64,000 nt of DNA from Schlesneria sp. (GTDB taxonomy: Bacteria > Planctomycetota > Planctomycetia > Planctomycetales > Planctomycetaceae). Location: contig JAQGHU010000106.1 of NCBI GenBank assembly GCA_028291515.1, positions 124,001 to 188,000 of the forward strand, read 5' to 3'. Within the stretch, counting starts at the first letter, position 1; the number at the start of each line of letters is the position of its first letter. The notes beneath the pieces are model-generated. The model was given only the letters and a program-made list of their open reading frames with translations. It ran no database searches and was not told the DNA's origin. The position numbers and the translations under genes are program-made. Below are positions 25,250 through 35,617 of this stretch, in pieces.

Positions 25250-26275
25250 TCACTGCGCCGGCCTGTTCGCGGCCAACTGTCCTACGGCGTAAGCGCAGGC
25301 GGCTTCAGCAACTCCGGGCGACAAAAGCTGATCGAGAGAGATCACAGTCGCCCCTCGCAGACGGCGGTGATCGGCGATTAGTCGCCGTGCCAGAAATGCT
25401 CCCGAGCCGGAGACGATCACATGATCAATCGAGCCGCCGAAGCGCTGAGCAACTCGTTCGAGTGCGCCGGCCAGACGTTGTCGTTGCACATCTGCCAGAA
25501 ATCTGGCGATATCCACTGATTCGTCGAAGGAGATCTCATCACGATCGGCACACAGCATTCGCACTAGGCGATCATGAGCGGCAGCCCTTGTTGCAGGCTT
25601 GCCGTTGGCTGTCTCCAGGTCGCTCTCATCCTCTCGGATTTCACCCAGCAGCAGATAGATATCGAGCGTCGTCGCGAATAATTCTGCGGCCAGCGGACAG
25701 TAGCTGTCACGGAAGGGAACGCTATGCGCGATCGCGCAAACGGGTGTTCGCCTGATCCCCGAGTAACAGAGTTCGCCACTCTGCAGACGCGTCGTGTCGG
25801 TCAAGCCGAGTGTTGCGGGACAGCCATTCGTGAAAGGGATGATGTCCGTCGTTGTCGTGCCGATATCGATCAGCAGCGCAGTTGACGCGGATTGCTGGAG
25901 GTGATGCTGTCCAACCCAGGTCGCCAAGGCATGCCAGTTCGCGGCAGCCACCTTCATCGGCTGCTGGCGAGCAGTCTCGGCACTGACGAATTCGCCTGCC
26001 GTGGTCCAGACGAGCATCTCCTTTTGATTGCCGACGCTTAGTTGATCAAGGATGAAGCGGACGCCTTCCGTTTTTGTAGTGAAGCAATCTGCTAACTCGG
26101 CCGTCATTGTCACTGCCAGTTGGTCGGTCGATGGAAACTCCGATTGCAAGAGGGCAATCTGCGATGCCAGTTGCTCGGGATATTTCCAGATCGCAAAGGG
26201 TCGACTGAGCGTACGGCCACTGCCATCTGCCGCCTTAATGTTTGCGCCACCAATATCGAGACCCAGGATGCTCAT
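25250..26275 (-). CDS. H4MPT-linked C1 pathway protein (MfnF-like, hydantoinase/oxoprolinase family)
   Basis: 341 aa of the ASKHA/hydantoinase A type: GLDIGGANIKAA (5-16) and LLIDIGTTTTDIIPF (134-148) are the phosphate loops, and VIVSGSGAFLAR lies near the C-terminus. The family (TIGR03123 in planctomycetes and methylotrophs) is tied to tetrahydromethanopterin-linked formaldehyde oxidation; its archaeal relative MfnF joins two precursors of methanofuran. Exact reaction here is inferred. No other H4MPT gene is in the window. It diverges from the giant gene at 26460. Confidence 0.8.
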   Translation of the reverse strand: MSILGLDIGGANIKAADGSGRTLSRPFAIWKYPEQLASQIALLQSEFPSTDQLAVTMTAELADCFTTKTEGVRFILDQLSVGNQKEMLVWTTAGEFVSAETARQQPMKVAAANWHALATWVGQHHLQQSASTALLIDIGTTTTDIIPFTNGCPATLGLTDTTRLQSGELCYSGIRRTPVCAIAHSVPFRDSYCPLAAELFATTLDIYLLLGEIREDESDLETANGKPATRAAAHDRLVRMLCADRDEISFDESVDIARFLADVQRQRLAGALERVAQRFGGSIDHVIVSGSGAFLARRLIADHRRLRGATVISLDQLLSPGVAEAACAYAVGQLAANRPAQ

Positions 26276-26459
26276 GTCACCGAATATTTCTTACGTCGCG
26301 GAATCGCCAATGCTGCAGAAAATAAGGACGCTCGCGTGAAAAGTACGGGCGCGCGTGATTCAAATGTTTCTGTCGTTGCTGTCGCCAAAACGGCTCGGCA
26401 TGATGACATCGTCACATTCGATTCTCAACGAGACGCCTGTACGAATTGGGAGCATTTCG

Positions 26460-29400
26460 ATGCGGTCTAGCCTTGTCGCGACAGACTCCGATACACAACT
26501 GGTGACTCAGCGGTGGTTTCATGGCCACGACCTGCTTAACACTTTACTGCCCAGCGTCACAGGATTGCTGATCGGCCTGATCGTGGCATTTGCGGTGGTG
26601 ATCGAGGCATCGGCCGAAGAAGGGAACCCGCTCTCGTATTTGACATCGAACGAGGTCTGGTTCCCGCATCGCGAGTTTCCCAAGCTGACCACCCCTCAGT
26701 GGGTCGGCGATCCGGAAGTCGATTGCGTGGTGACTCTCGCGATCGATGACATGCGAGATACCGCTAAGTACGAAGCGTTTCTGCGACCAATCCTGCAACG
26801 GCTGAAACAGATCGATGGTCGGGCTCCCGTCAGCATCATGACTTGTCAGGTGAAGCCAGAGGATCAGCAACTCCAGGAATGGCTGAAAGAAGGACTGAGT
26901 CTGGAATGTCACACGGCCGATCATCCCTGTCCCATTCTAGGTGAGGGGCAATTTGCCAAGGCCAAGGGGACGTATGACAAATGCGTCGACTTGATTTCGT
27001 CCATTCCAAACAACCAACCGGTCGCGTTTCGGACTCCGTGTTGCGACTCATTGAATACAGTCAGTCCTCGACTGTTCTCGGAAATCATCAACAAGACGAC
27101 TTCGAACGGGAAATTCTTGCAGCTCGATTCGTCGGTCTTCACGCTGTACACGGCCGATGATCCCTCGATCTCTCGCGACTTGCTGTTTGATGCCGATGGG
27201 AAAGAGAAATTCCGTAAGTACATTCCGCGAAAGTTGGCACGCGGCAATCTGGTTCACGACGGATTTGTGAACCTCATTGAGAACTATCCTTATCCCTACG
27301 TGATCCAGAATCAGTGCTGGGAATTCCCCTGCATGGTCCCCAGCGACTGGTCAGCCAATCATCTGCACAAACCCAACAATCCCGATACGGTTCGCGATCT
27401 GAAGGTGGCGTTGGACATCACGGTTCAGAAGCAGGGCGTCTTCAATCTGGTCTTCCATCCCCACGGCTGGATCAAGGCCGAGCAGGTGATTGACCTAATC
27501 GATCACGCAGTCGCCAAGCACGGGAACAAGGTCAAATTTTTGACGTTTGCCGAGTCTGTGCAGCGATTGAACAAGAATGTTCTGCGAGCGAAATCATTGC
27601 GCGGTGCCGACGGTTCCGATCAATGCATTCGCCTCGCCGATGTGAATCAAGATGGATTCATGGACGTACTGCAAATCAATAAAAAAATGAGTTGGTCTCG
27701 AAACTGGGATCCGGTGGCATCGAAATGGAATGAGTACGATCTGAGTCATGAGCCATTTCTGAACCGACCTGAGATACCTCCCCAAGATTGGACTCGCGGT
27801 TGGTTCTCAATTCAACCTTCTGCCGACTCATTACGCTACGAAGTAGTAAATGCCAATGAAGGTGCCATAACTTTGGACTGGAACGAAGCCGGCAAGACAT
27901 GGACTTGCAAGCTTTACGCGAGCGAGCCATTGCTGCAGCTAATTGAGGGCAAGCCGGTAGTGGCGTATCCGCACGACGCCGACTGGAATGGCGATGGCCG
28001 CGTTGATCGCCTGACTTGGCTGCGACGATCGAAGGACGGCGAATTCAGACTTTCGACAATAACGTCAACTTCTGAGCAGGAGAACAAGCAACAAGTCGTA
28101 GAATTGCCGATCCCCAATATCAATTCTTTTCGACATCAGAATGATATCTCGTGGGACGAACTTGCCAGGAAACGAGGAGCAAGGCTGATCGATCTCAATC
28201 AGGATGGTCAGCTTGATCTGGTTGTTTCCAACGCGGCCGAATACGGCGTCTGGCTGTTGTATCCGACTAAACCGGAACAACTGCTGCGAGTCACACGTCA
28301 AGATCGGCGGCCAGACGAGATCGAGTTGCCGCCAATCGTGATGGCAGACGAGTCCGACAATGGTTTCTTCGTGAAGGATCGAAGCCTGTGCTGGATCAAT
28401 GAAGCGACTGATACTCTTCCCGATTTCGTCGTGCGAATTCCTTTCGATTCGTTACTCGGTGATCGGTTGCCCGAGGCGCGATCGCCACGTGCTGCTAAAC
28501 AGTCGATGCGAGTGGCCCCAGGCTATCGCGTCGATCTGGTTGCTCATGAACCGCAAACCATGGACCCGGTCGCTCTCGATTGGGGTCCTGATGGCAAGCT
28601 GTGGGTCGCCGAGATGGCGGACTATCCGCAGGGGATCGACGGGAAAGGGAAGCCGGGCGGTCGTATTCGTTGCCTGGAAGACACTGATGGCGATGGTGAG
28701 TACGAGAAATCGACGTTGTTTCTCGATGATGTTCCATTTCCCAATGGAGTGACCTCCTGGAAAAAGGGAGTGCTGGTCTCGGCCGCTCCCGACATCTTCT
28801 ACGCAGAAGATACGGACGGCGACGGCAAAGCAGATGTGAAGCAGGTGCTGTTCACGGGGCTTGCCGAAGGGAATCAGCAGCATCGTGCGAACGGCTTTTC
28901 GCGAGGCCTCGATAACTGGCTCTATCTGGCGAACGGTGACAGCGGCGGCACGGTTCGCGTTGTTGGCGCCCTCGTCGGGCCAGTTCCAGAAGGAAAGATG
29001 GTCGATATTCGAGGAAGGGACCTTCGCATTCGACCCGACACCGGCGACATCGAACCTGTGATCGGTCAGACGCAGTTCGGTCGCAATCGTGATGACTGGG
29101 GCAACTGGTTTGGAAACAACAACAGTCGACCGATGTGGCACTATTTGCTCGACGACCACTATCTGCAGCGCAATGCCTTTCTGGTGGCACCGACTCCACA
29201 AAGGGATGTCTCGATCGCGCCGGGGGCGTCTCCTGTGTTCCCGACCAGTCGAACGCTGACACGTTTCAATGACTTCCACACGGCGAATCGGTTTACATCG
29301 GCGTGCTCGGCCATGGTGTATCGCGACAGTGTGCTTGGCGACGATGTCACGGATGGTTCGATGCAGATCTTCGTGAGCGAACCCGTTCACAATCTGGTCC

Positions 29401-31877
29401 ACCGTGAACTGATGCAGCCGGAGGGCCTGAGCTTTACGAGCCGACGCGCCCAGACAGAAGAGCAGTCTGAATTCTTGACATCGACAGACAACTGGTTCCG
29501 GCCCACACAGATCAAAACGGGGCCCGATGGGGCGTTGTACGTCGCGGATATGTACCGTCTGGTCATCGAGCATCCACAATGGATTCCGATCGAGTGGCAG
29601 CAACGATTGGATTTGCGGGCCGGCCAGGACAAGGGGCGCATCTGGCGCGTGGCACCGACGGATAAGCAATTGCGTGCGGTCTTTCGATTGAACAAGTTGA
29701 GTATCCCTCTCTTGGTCGCTGCGCTTTCGCATGCCAATGGCTGGCAGCGAGATTTGGCGCAGCAACTACTGATCGATCGAGCCGACGCTTCAGCCATTCC
29801 TCTTTTAGTGGCACTCGCTACTTCGCGACCTTCCGAGGCAAATGCGACCACGACAGATCGTGGTGCGAAAAATAAAGCTCAGACGCTCGGACGATTGCAC
29901 GCGCTCTGTACACTCGACGGGCTGTCGCTGCATCAATCTCTGCGCGAGCAGGCCCGCACGGCATTGCTAAATGCTCTGCCGACGGCGCTCAATGATCCCG
30001 ATGCGGGCGTGCGAAGACACGCGGTTCGCCTGTGCGACGGTTTCCCGAAGCCGAACGAATCGCTGTGGCAAGCGTTGGTTAAGACCGCGGATGACACGGA
30101 TCCTCAAGTCCGACTGCAATTGGCTTACACACTGGGCGAGATCAAGCATCCTCAGGCGGGGTCGCTGCTCGGGCAGATCGCCGTTCAGGGGGTAGCAACG
30201 GATCCGGCTCACGGTTTATCCAATGTCCTCTTTGATGCCGCTGTGATCAGTTCATTGAACTCCGACAATTTGGAGTTCGTCCTGGCAGAAGTCATTAAGA
30301 AAGGGACTGAGCAGACCGATCTCTTGCAGCAGCTTCTGGGACAGGCGACAGCCTTCAATCACGAAGCGGCGCTGGTCACTCTGCTGAACCGCGCCACGGA
30401 ATCTGCGGATCAGCATTTCGAACGCTGGCAGTACAATGCGGTCGAACAATTCCTTGAATCACTCGAACGTCGATTCACGACCTTGGACAAATGGCTCAAG
30501 GAACTTCGACCTGAAGCCCGGCCGGTTGCTGATCGACTGCAGATCCTCTTCCAGTCTGCGAGAACAGTCGCCGCGAACAATGAAACGCCACTGGAAGATC
30601 GTGTCGCCGCGTTGCGGGTGCTTGGACGAACATCCGAACCGCAAGCAGATCTTGAGTTGTTAACCAATTTGTTGACACCTCGTTTTCCACCCGAACTGCA
30701 GTCCGCCGCGCTATCGACATTGGCACGAGTGAAGTCGGACAATGTTGCCCAGGTCTTGCTTGCAAGCTATCGCTCGCTGGCTCCGTCGCTACGGACGAAA
30801 GCGAGCGACGTGCTGCTCAGCCGCAATGTCTGGCGTGATGAGTTACTCGCGGCATTGGAATCCAAGCAATTGTCTCCGGCTGATTTCGACGCAACGATCC
30901 GTCAGCGGTTGCTGGAAGACAAATCACCGAGTACTTCAGCACGAGCGGCGAAGGTTCTGGCGATCGATTTGAATTCGGATCGCGCGAAGCTGGTCGCCGA
31001 ATATCTGCCGACGGTACGGGCCGGTGGCGATCCTCAGCATGGCAGTCAGTTGTTCAAGAAAATGTGTTCGCAGTGTCACAAGTTGGGAGATGTCGGACAC
31101 TCCGTGGGCCCCGACTTGATGTCGCTGACTGACAAATCGCCGGATGCCATGGTGACGGCGGTGCTTGACCCGAATCGCGCCGTCGAGACGAAGTTCCTGA
31201 CATTTACAGCGATCACGAAGTCCGGAGTGACACACACCGGGTTGATGGCTGCGGAAACGGCTCAGACGATTACGCTTCGCGGTGCCGAAGGCAAGGAGAC
31301 GACGTTGCTGCGTAACGAACTGGATGAACTTCTGAGCAATGCGAAGTCGCTCATGCCGGAGGGACTGGAACGAGATCTGAAGCCCGCTGATGCTGCGGCA
31401 CTGATCGCGTATATCCGACTGAACGTGCCGCTACCGGCAAGAAAAACATTTGCCGGTAATGAGCCACGCGTGGTTGCGGCCGATGCGTCCGGCAAATTTG
31501 TCCTGACTCCCTTCGAGGCCGAAATTTATGGATCGACAATTGTTCTCGAAGAAAAGCACCGCAATCTGGGCTGGTGGAGTAGTGCCGACGACATCGTGGT
31601 CTGGACGATTATTGTTCCGCAAGCGGGCAAGTATCAGGTCCAATGGCAATATGCGTGCGATCAATCGGCAGCGGGCAACCGTGTCAGCATCGAAGCGGCA
31701 GGGAAGTCCTTGTCGAAAAAAGTCGAGAAGACGGATGGCTGGGACGACTATCGAACTGATTCTCTTGGAGAATTGGAGCTGCCGGCCGGTGAGGTACGGA
31801 TCACAATCAAGCCCATGTCTCGTCCATTGCCAGCGCTGGCGGATGTAAAGTCGATTGAGTTAACGCCTCAGAAATGA
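26460..31877 (+). CDS. giant secreted polysaccharide-deacetylase / PVC dehydrogenase / HEAT / cytochrome c protein
   Basis: 1805 aa with a hydrophobic N-terminal signal (residues ~28-52). Domains in order: a divergent NodB-like deacetylase (~85-375; AIDDM at 94-98 in place of the metal TFDD motif, HTADH at 151-155, RTPCC for R-x-P-Y), FG-GAP/VCBS-type D-x-N-x-D-G repeats (~393, 505, 578), a beta-propeller-like PVC membrane-bound dehydrogenase domain (~680-1065), HEAT repeats (~1075-1500), a heme domain with CSQCH (1536-1540), and a C-terminal beta-rich carbohydrate-binding-like module (~1680-1805). It probably acts in the periplasm or on the cell surface in oxidising sugars, passing electrons to the heme. 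ATG 26460 has GGGAG upstream. The deacetylase fusion is unusual. Confidence 0.85.
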   Translation: MRSSLVATDSDTQLVTQRWFHGHDLLNTLLPSVTGLLIGLIVAFAVVIEASAEEGNPLSYLTSNEVWFPHREFPKLTTPQWVGDPEVDCVVTLAIDDMRDTAKYEAFLRPILQRLKQIDGRAPVSIMTCQVKPEDQQLQEWLKEGLSLECHTADHPCPILGEGQFAKAKGTYDKCVDLISSIPNNQPVAFRTPCCDSLNTVSPRLFSEIINKTTSNGKFLQLDSSVFTLYTADDPSISRDLLFDADGKEKFRKYIPRKLARGNLVHDGFVNLIENYPYPYVIQNQCWEFPCMVPSDWSANHLHKPNNPDTVRDLKVALDITVQKQGVFNLVFHPHGWIKAEQVIDLIDHAVAKHGNKVKFLTFAESVQRLNKNVLRAKSLRGADGSDQCIRLADVNQDGFMDVLQINKKMSWSRNWDPVASKWNEYDLSHEPFLNRPEIPPQDWTRGWFSIQPSADSLRYEVVNANEGAITLDWNEAGKTWTCKLYASEPLLQLIEGKPVVAYPHDADWNGDGRVDRLTWLRRSKDGEFRLSTITSTSEQENKQQVVELPIPNINSFRHQNDISWDELARKRGARLIDLNQDGQLDLVVSNAAEYGVWLLYPTKPEQLLRVTRQDRRPDEIELPPIVMADESDNGFFVKDRSLCWINEATDTLPDFVVRIPFDSLLGDRLPEARSPRAAKQSMRVAPGYRVDLVAHEPQTMDPVALDWGPDGKLWVAEMADYPQGIDGKGKPGGRIRCLEDTDGDGEYEKSTLFLDDVPFPNGVTSWKKGVLVSAAPDIFYAEDTDGDGKADVKQVLFTGLAEGNQQHRANGFSRGLDNWLYLANGDSGGTVRVVGALVGPVPEGKMVDIRGRDLRIRPDTGDIEPVIGQTQFGRNRDDWGNWFGNNNSRPMWHYLLDDHYLQRNAFLVAPTPQRDVSIAPGASPVFPTSRTLTRFNDFHTANRFTSACSAMVYRDSVLGDDVTDGSMQIFVSEPVHNLVHRELMQPEGLSFTSRRAQTEEQSEFLTSTDNWFRPTQIKTGPDGALYVADMYRLVIEHPQWIPIEWQQRLDLRAGQDKGRIWRVAPTDKQLRAVFRLNKLSIPLLVAALSHANGWQRDLAQQLLIDRADASAIPLLVALATSRPSEANATTTDRGAKNKAQTLGRLHALCTLDGLSLHQSLREQARTALLNALPTALNDPDAGVRRHAVRLCDGFPKPNESLWQALVKTADDTDPQVRLQLAYTLGEIKHPQAGSLLGQIAVQGVATDPAHGLSNVLFDAAVISSLNSDNLEFVLAEVIKKGTEQTDLLQQLLGQATAFNHEAALVTLLNRATESADQHFERWQYNAVEQFLESLERRFTTLDKWLKELRPEARPVADRLQILFQSARTVAANNETPLEDRVAALRVLGRTSEPQADLELLTNLLTPRFPPELQSAALSTLARVKSDNVAQVLLASYRSLAPSLRTKASDVLLSRNVWRDELLAALESKQLSPADFDATIRQRLLEDKSPSTSARAAKVLAIDLNSDRAKLVAEYLPTVRAGGDPQHGSQLFKKMCSQCHKLGDVGHSVGPDLMSLTDKSPDAMVTAVLDPNRAVETKFLTFTAITKSGVTHTGLMAAETAQTITLRGAEGKETTLLRNELDELLSNAKSLMPEGLERDLKPADAAALIAYIRLNVPLPARKTFAGNEPRVVAADASGKFVLTPFEAEIYGSTIVLEEKHRNLGWWSSADDIVVWTIIVPQAGKYQVQWQYACDQSAAGNRVSIEAAGKSLSKKVEKTDGWDDYRTDSLGELELPAGEVRITIKPMSRPLPALADVKSIELTPQK

Positions 31878-31934
31878 TGGGCGTCGCTGAGATGACAATC
31901 AGACGACTTCCAGACTCGACGAAATCAGTGCCGG

Positions 31935-32750
31935 TCAGTGAGTTTGTGGAGCGTACCGCAAGCGGAAGCGGCGCGGGGTCAGGCCCATGTGCTTCCGGAA
32001 GAGTTGAGTGAAGGCGCTCTGATCGCAGAAGCCAAAGTCGGCGGCAATTTCGGCGATCGAGAGGTCCGAATGCAGCAGCGAATCGCTGGCGGCCTGGATG
32101 CGAGTCTTGACCATGAACTCTTGGGCACTCAGGCCGAAAACTTCGCGAAACTTACGGTGCAGTTGTCGAGGCGACAGGTCTGCTCGCGCGGCCAGATCTT
32201 CGATCGTCAGTTTTTCCTGATGATGCATTCTGATGTAGTCGACCGTCGAGTCGATGAGTGACAACGGTTGCATGCTGCGTCGCTGTCCTTCATAGCTGCG
32301 CACGATTCCCATCACGCCGATAATCGAGTCCGATGTATCTCGGACGGGGTGTTTGTTGGTGACGAACCAGTCGAGAACTCGTTGCTCGTTGTACCACAGT
32401 TCGACGCGACCAATGATCGATTGCCCCGTGGACATGACCCATTGATCATCTCGTTTGAAGTGATCGGCGGCATGCTGGGGGAAAAAGTCGTCATCCATCT
32501 TCCCGATGATTTCGGCTTCTGACGCGGCCCCCAGATGTTTCCAGAACGGTTGGCTGGCGCAGACCATGCGACTCTGTCGATCCTTCACAAAAAAATAGAG
32601 GCCGGGAAGATGTTCAAACAGGTGCTGAAATTGTTGCGGCCCACCCATTTGGGTGAAAAACATCTGCTGGAATTCGAGAGGATCTGCCGGAGGCAACGAA
32701 TTTTCTTCGGCCGATTCCACATTCGAAATCTGTGCAGGGCGACGCGACAT
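31935..32750 (-). CDS. AraC-family regulator with N-terminal PAS domain
   Basis: 271 aa. A PAS domain (~40-155; FEHLPGLYFFVKDRQSRMVC and IIGKMDDDFFPQHAADHF) is followed by an AraC double HTH (~170-270; LTIEDLAARADLSPRQLHRK and IAEIAADFGFCDQSAFTQLF). It would sense a small molecule via PAS and regulate nearby genes; the divergent Gfo/Idh/MocA operon starting 150 bp away and the giant gene ending 58 bp away are likely targets. Start at 32750. Confidence 0.92.
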   Translation of the reverse strand: MSRRPAQISNVESAEENSLPPADPLEFQQMFFTQMGGPQQFQHLFEHLPGLYFFVKDRQSRMVCASQPFWKHLGAASEAEIIGKMDDDFFPQHAADHFKRDDQWVMSTGQSIIGRVELWYNEQRVLDWFVTNKHPVRDTSDSIIGVMGIVRSYEGQRRSMQPLSLIDSTVDYIRMHHQEKLTIEDLAARADLSPRQLHRKFREVFGLSAQEFMVKTRIQAASDSLLHSDLSIAEIAADFGFCDQSAFTQLFRKHMGLTPRRFRLRYAPQTH

Positions 32751-32899
32751 GTCCGATAGTTAACAAAAAATGTCCGATTCGCACAAGAAACGGCGTATGC
32801 GAATCGCTAATCTTCTGAACGTTCCTGAAAATCGGGAATTCAACATCGTCTTCGAACATCTCCATCAATACCTCAGTGAATCACACCAGGAGTTTCTTC

Positions 32900-34018
32900 A
32901 TGGGCAAGCCTGTCAACGTCGCAATGATCGGTCTCGGATTTGGCTCGGAGTTTATTCCGATCTATCAGGCGTTGCCCGACGCCAACGTCTATGCGATTTG
33001 CCAGCGCAATAAAGAAAAGCTGGACAAAGTCGGCGATCAGTTTGGGATCGGTGCTCGCTATACAGAATACAGCGACGTGTTGAAGGACCCCAAAGTCGAT
33101 TTTGTCCACATCAACAGCCCGATCTCAGAACACGCCTGGATGTCGATGGAGGCATTGAAGGCCGGGAAGCACGTGATGTGTACGGTCCCCATGGCCACGA
33201 ATGTGGAAGACTGTCGGAAGATCTGCGAGCTGGTGAAGCAGACCGGTCTGAAGTACATGATGGCCGAGACCGTCGTCTATAGCCGCGAGTTCTTGTTCAT
33301 CAAGGAGATGTACCAGAAGGGTGAACTCGGCAAGATTCAGCATGTGGCGGCGTCGCATCCGCAGGACATGGACGGCTGGCCGTCCTACTGGGAAAAGATG
33401 ATCCCGATGCACTATGCGACGCACGTCGTCAGCCCCTGTTTGGGACTGCTAAACGGTCGTGCGGAGTACGTCAGTTGCTTCGGATCCGGAACCGTTCGCG
33501 AAGATATCGCCCAGAAGTCGGGCAATAAGTTCGCCGTCGAGTCGTGTCATATCAAGGTGAAAGACAGCGACGTGACAGCGCATATCTGGCGTTTCCTGTA
33601 CGACGTTGCTCGCCAGTATCGCGAAAGTTTTGATGTGTATGGCACGAAGCGCAGCTTTGAATGGACACTTGTTGAACACGAGCCGCATGTGATTCATACG
33701 GCCAAAAAGCCCGAGCCGGAAATCCCCGAGAAGGTCACGGTTCCTGACTACGCTCATCTGCTGCCAGAGCCGATCCGCAAGTTCACATTGCCGTCTGAAA
33801 TCCATGACACCGAGCACTTGTCGTTTATCCAGGGAGGCGGTCATGGCGGTTCGCATCCACACCTCGTTAACGAATTCGTCTCGGCTCTGCGCGATAACCG
33901 GGATCCCTGGCCCAATGCGACCCTAAGCGCAAACTGGACATGCGTCGGGATTTGTGCCCACGAATCGGCCAATCAAGGTGGTGCGATCGTGAAATTGCCG
34001 GAATTTACGCTCTCTTAA
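32900..34018 (+). CDS. Gfo/Idh/MocA-family oxidoreductase
   Basis: 372 aa. The N-terminal Rossmann fold begins AMIGLGFGSEF (8-18), and the second domain continues to residue 372. Members are NAD(P)-dependent sugar or inositol dehydrogenases. The motif that is normally E-K-P is T-V-P here (95-97, HVMCTVPMATN), so the usual dinucleotide-binding Lys is missing. ATG 32900 has CCAGGAG eight bases upstream and fits homologues; GTG at 32876 is the alternative. It starts a four-gene run ending at 40069, with gaps of 38-64 bp. Confidence 0.9.
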   Translation: MGKPVNVAMIGLGFGSEFIPIYQALPDANVYAICQRNKEKLDKVGDQFGIGARYTEYSDVLKDPKVDFVHINSPISEHAWMSMEALKAGKHVMCTVPMATNVEDCRKICELVKQTGLKYMMAETVVYSREFLFIKEMYQKGELGKIQHVAASHPQDMDGWPSYWEKMIPMHYATHVVSPCLGLLNGRAEYVSCFGSGTVREDIAQKSGNKFAVESCHIKVKDSDVTAHIWRFLYDVARQYRESFDVYGTKRSFEWTLVEHEPHVIHTAKKPEPEIPEKVTVPDYAHLLPEPIRKFTLPSEIHDTEHLSFIQGGGHGGSHPHLVNEFVSALRDNRDPWPNATLSANWTCVGICAHESANQGGAIVKLPEFTLS

Positions 34019-34072
34019 ACGTCTAACAATCCTGATTGACAAGCATCATTCTGCATGGGAAGCGAGGCTGCG

Positions 34073-34567
34073 ATGAAGGTGTCTCTAGCGCGTCTTGAAA
34101 ACGGCTCGCTCTCTGCGGAATCGGTTCGGTCCATTGCCAGGCTTGCGGTTCGTCTTGGTTGCGCGATGCTGACTGTCTTCGCCTTGGGTTGTGCTGAGGA
34201 AAAGCCCAAGTTTCCCGTCGCCACGATTCAGGGGACGGTCTCGATTGATGGCAAGCCTGTCAAAGAAGGGTCTCTGCAGTTCATGCCCGGAAAGGATGTG
34301 AAGGGGCAAGTTGCCCAAGCGAAGATTGCCGACGGCAAATTCACGGCGAAGAATGTGCCTGTCGGTCAGGTCCGAGTCATGTTCAATATCACCCGGGCCA
34401 CAGGCAAGATGATCACCGAGTATTCAACTCCCTATCCCGAAATCGAAAATCTGGTTCCGAAGGACAAGCGGGACGGCGTCGATTTGGCCGTCGCGGGCAA
34501 TGACAACGTCAAATTCGATCTCCTTAATGAATCAGGATCGGCGGCGGATTCGACCGCTCCAAAATAG
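34073..34567 (+). CDS. small lipoprotein with transthyretin-like/carboxypeptidase regulatory domain
   Basis: 164 aa. The signal peptide ends in the lipobox LGC (VFALGCAEEK), so the mature protein should be lipid-anchored. The rest is one small beta-sandwich (IQGTVSIDGKPVKEGSLQFM, then AKNVPVGQVRVMF), the fold often annotated as a carboxypeptidase regulatory-like domain in planctomycetes. Function unknown; a second gene of this type is at 58616, also beside a DUF1559 gene. Second in the 32900-40069 run. ATG 34073 preferred over 34055. Confidence 0.8.
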   Translation: MKVSLARLENGSLSAESVRSIARLAVRLGCAMLTVFALGCAEEKPKFPVATIQGTVSIDGKPVKEGSLQFMPGKDVKGQVAQAKIADGKFTAKNVPVGQVRVMFNITRATGKMITEYSTPYPEIENLVPKDKRDGVDLAVAGNDNVKFDLLNESGSAADSTAPK

Positions 34568-34605
34568 TTTACGTTTATTGATAGTTTCGTTTTAGGGGGT
34601 TGGGC

Positions 34606-35553
34606 ATGAGTGTCTATTCAAAGCGACGTGCATTCACGTTGATCGAACTGCTGGTCGTGATCGCGATCATCGCCGTTCTGATCGCTCTATTACTGCCGGC
34701 AGTACAGCAAGCGCGCGAGGCTGCTCGGCGAACTCAGTGTAAGAATCAGTTGAAACAACTGGGACTTGCCATGCACAACTATCACGACACGTCGCGGCAA
34801 TTGCCGCCGGGCACAATCAAATGGAACGGCGACTCTGCCCGAACGGGCCCCACGTCTGCCTACTATGACGATCACGGCTGGTATTCCCAAATCGGTCCTT
34901 ACATCGATCAAGCCCCCTTGTTCAATACGATCAACTTCAGTGCGCAGTTCAGCGATCCTTCGAATGAACCGGCGCGACGCGCGAAAATCTCTTTGTTCGG
35001 ATGCCCCACCAGTGGCATGCAGAACAACGAATGGGGTTCCAATACCTGGTCGCGATGGCGCGGGAACTATGTGGTCAACTGGGGCAACACCAACTACGGA
35101 CAAACGGCTTCGGCGGGTGTCAACTTCGGTGGTGCGCCATTCAGTTACCGCGGCAGCAGCAACTTCTCGGGAATCACCGATGGCATGAGCAACACCTTGA
35201 TGATGGCAGAGATCATTGCATCAACCACGACACCCGGGTGGGGTGGGCCAATCTCAGAGATCCAAATTGCCACCGGCGGGCAGGCGTTTATGGGCTGGTT
35301 GACTCCCAATTCCAAGGCCTGTGACCTAGCCTATCGGGTTTGCCCGGCTATCAGTGATCTGAACGGGATTTCTTGTTGCAATCTTTCCGGCGATGACGTG
35401 AGCCAATACTTTACGTCGCGCAGCAAGCATACTGGCGGGGTTCAGGTGGTGATGTGCGATGGTGCCGTTCGATTTGTCAGTGATAATATCGACCTCAACG
35501 TCTGGCGCAACCTGTCGACGGCGAGGGGTGGCGAGACGGTCGGCGACTTCTAA
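34606..35553 (+). CDS. DUF1559 prepilin-like protein
   Basis: 315 aa. The type IV prepilin-like N-terminus has the [16 protein letters not shown] core (residues ~10-25), followed by the DUF1559 signature [20 protein letters not shown] and a beta-rich C-terminal domain ending [14 protein letters not shown]. Such proteins are abundant in planctomycetes and thought to be surface fibres or pseudopilins after prepilin peptidase cleavage. GGGGG lies just before the TTG-GGC-ATG cluster; ATG 34606 is used. Third gene of the run. Confidence 0.92.
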   Translation: MSVYSKRRAFTLIELLVVIAIIAVLIALLLPAVQQAREAARRTQCKNQLKQLGLAMHNYHDTSRQLPPGTIKWNGDSARTGPTSAYYDDHGWYSQIGPYIDQAPLFNTINFSAQFSDPSNEPARRAKISLFGCPTSGMQNNEWGSNTWSRWRGNYVVNWGNTNYGQTASAGVNFGGAPFSYRGSSNFSGITDGMSNTLMMAEIIASTTTPGWGGPISEIQIATGGQAFMGWLTPNSKACDLAYRVCPAISDLNGISCCNLSGDDVSQYFTSRSKHTGGVQVVMCDGAVRFVSDNIDLNVWRNLSTARGGETVGDF

Positions 35554-35617
35554 AGTGCGTCGCTGGTTTTGAGTGAGAAACTTGATTGGCAGTTTTGTGT
35601 CGAAGGATGAACATTCC

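Noticed and set aside
28452-29765. 437-codon open frame on the minus strand
   Set aside because: Lies fully antisense to the giant cytochrome gene and has no family-like motif; such frames arise from codon bias in GC-rich genes.
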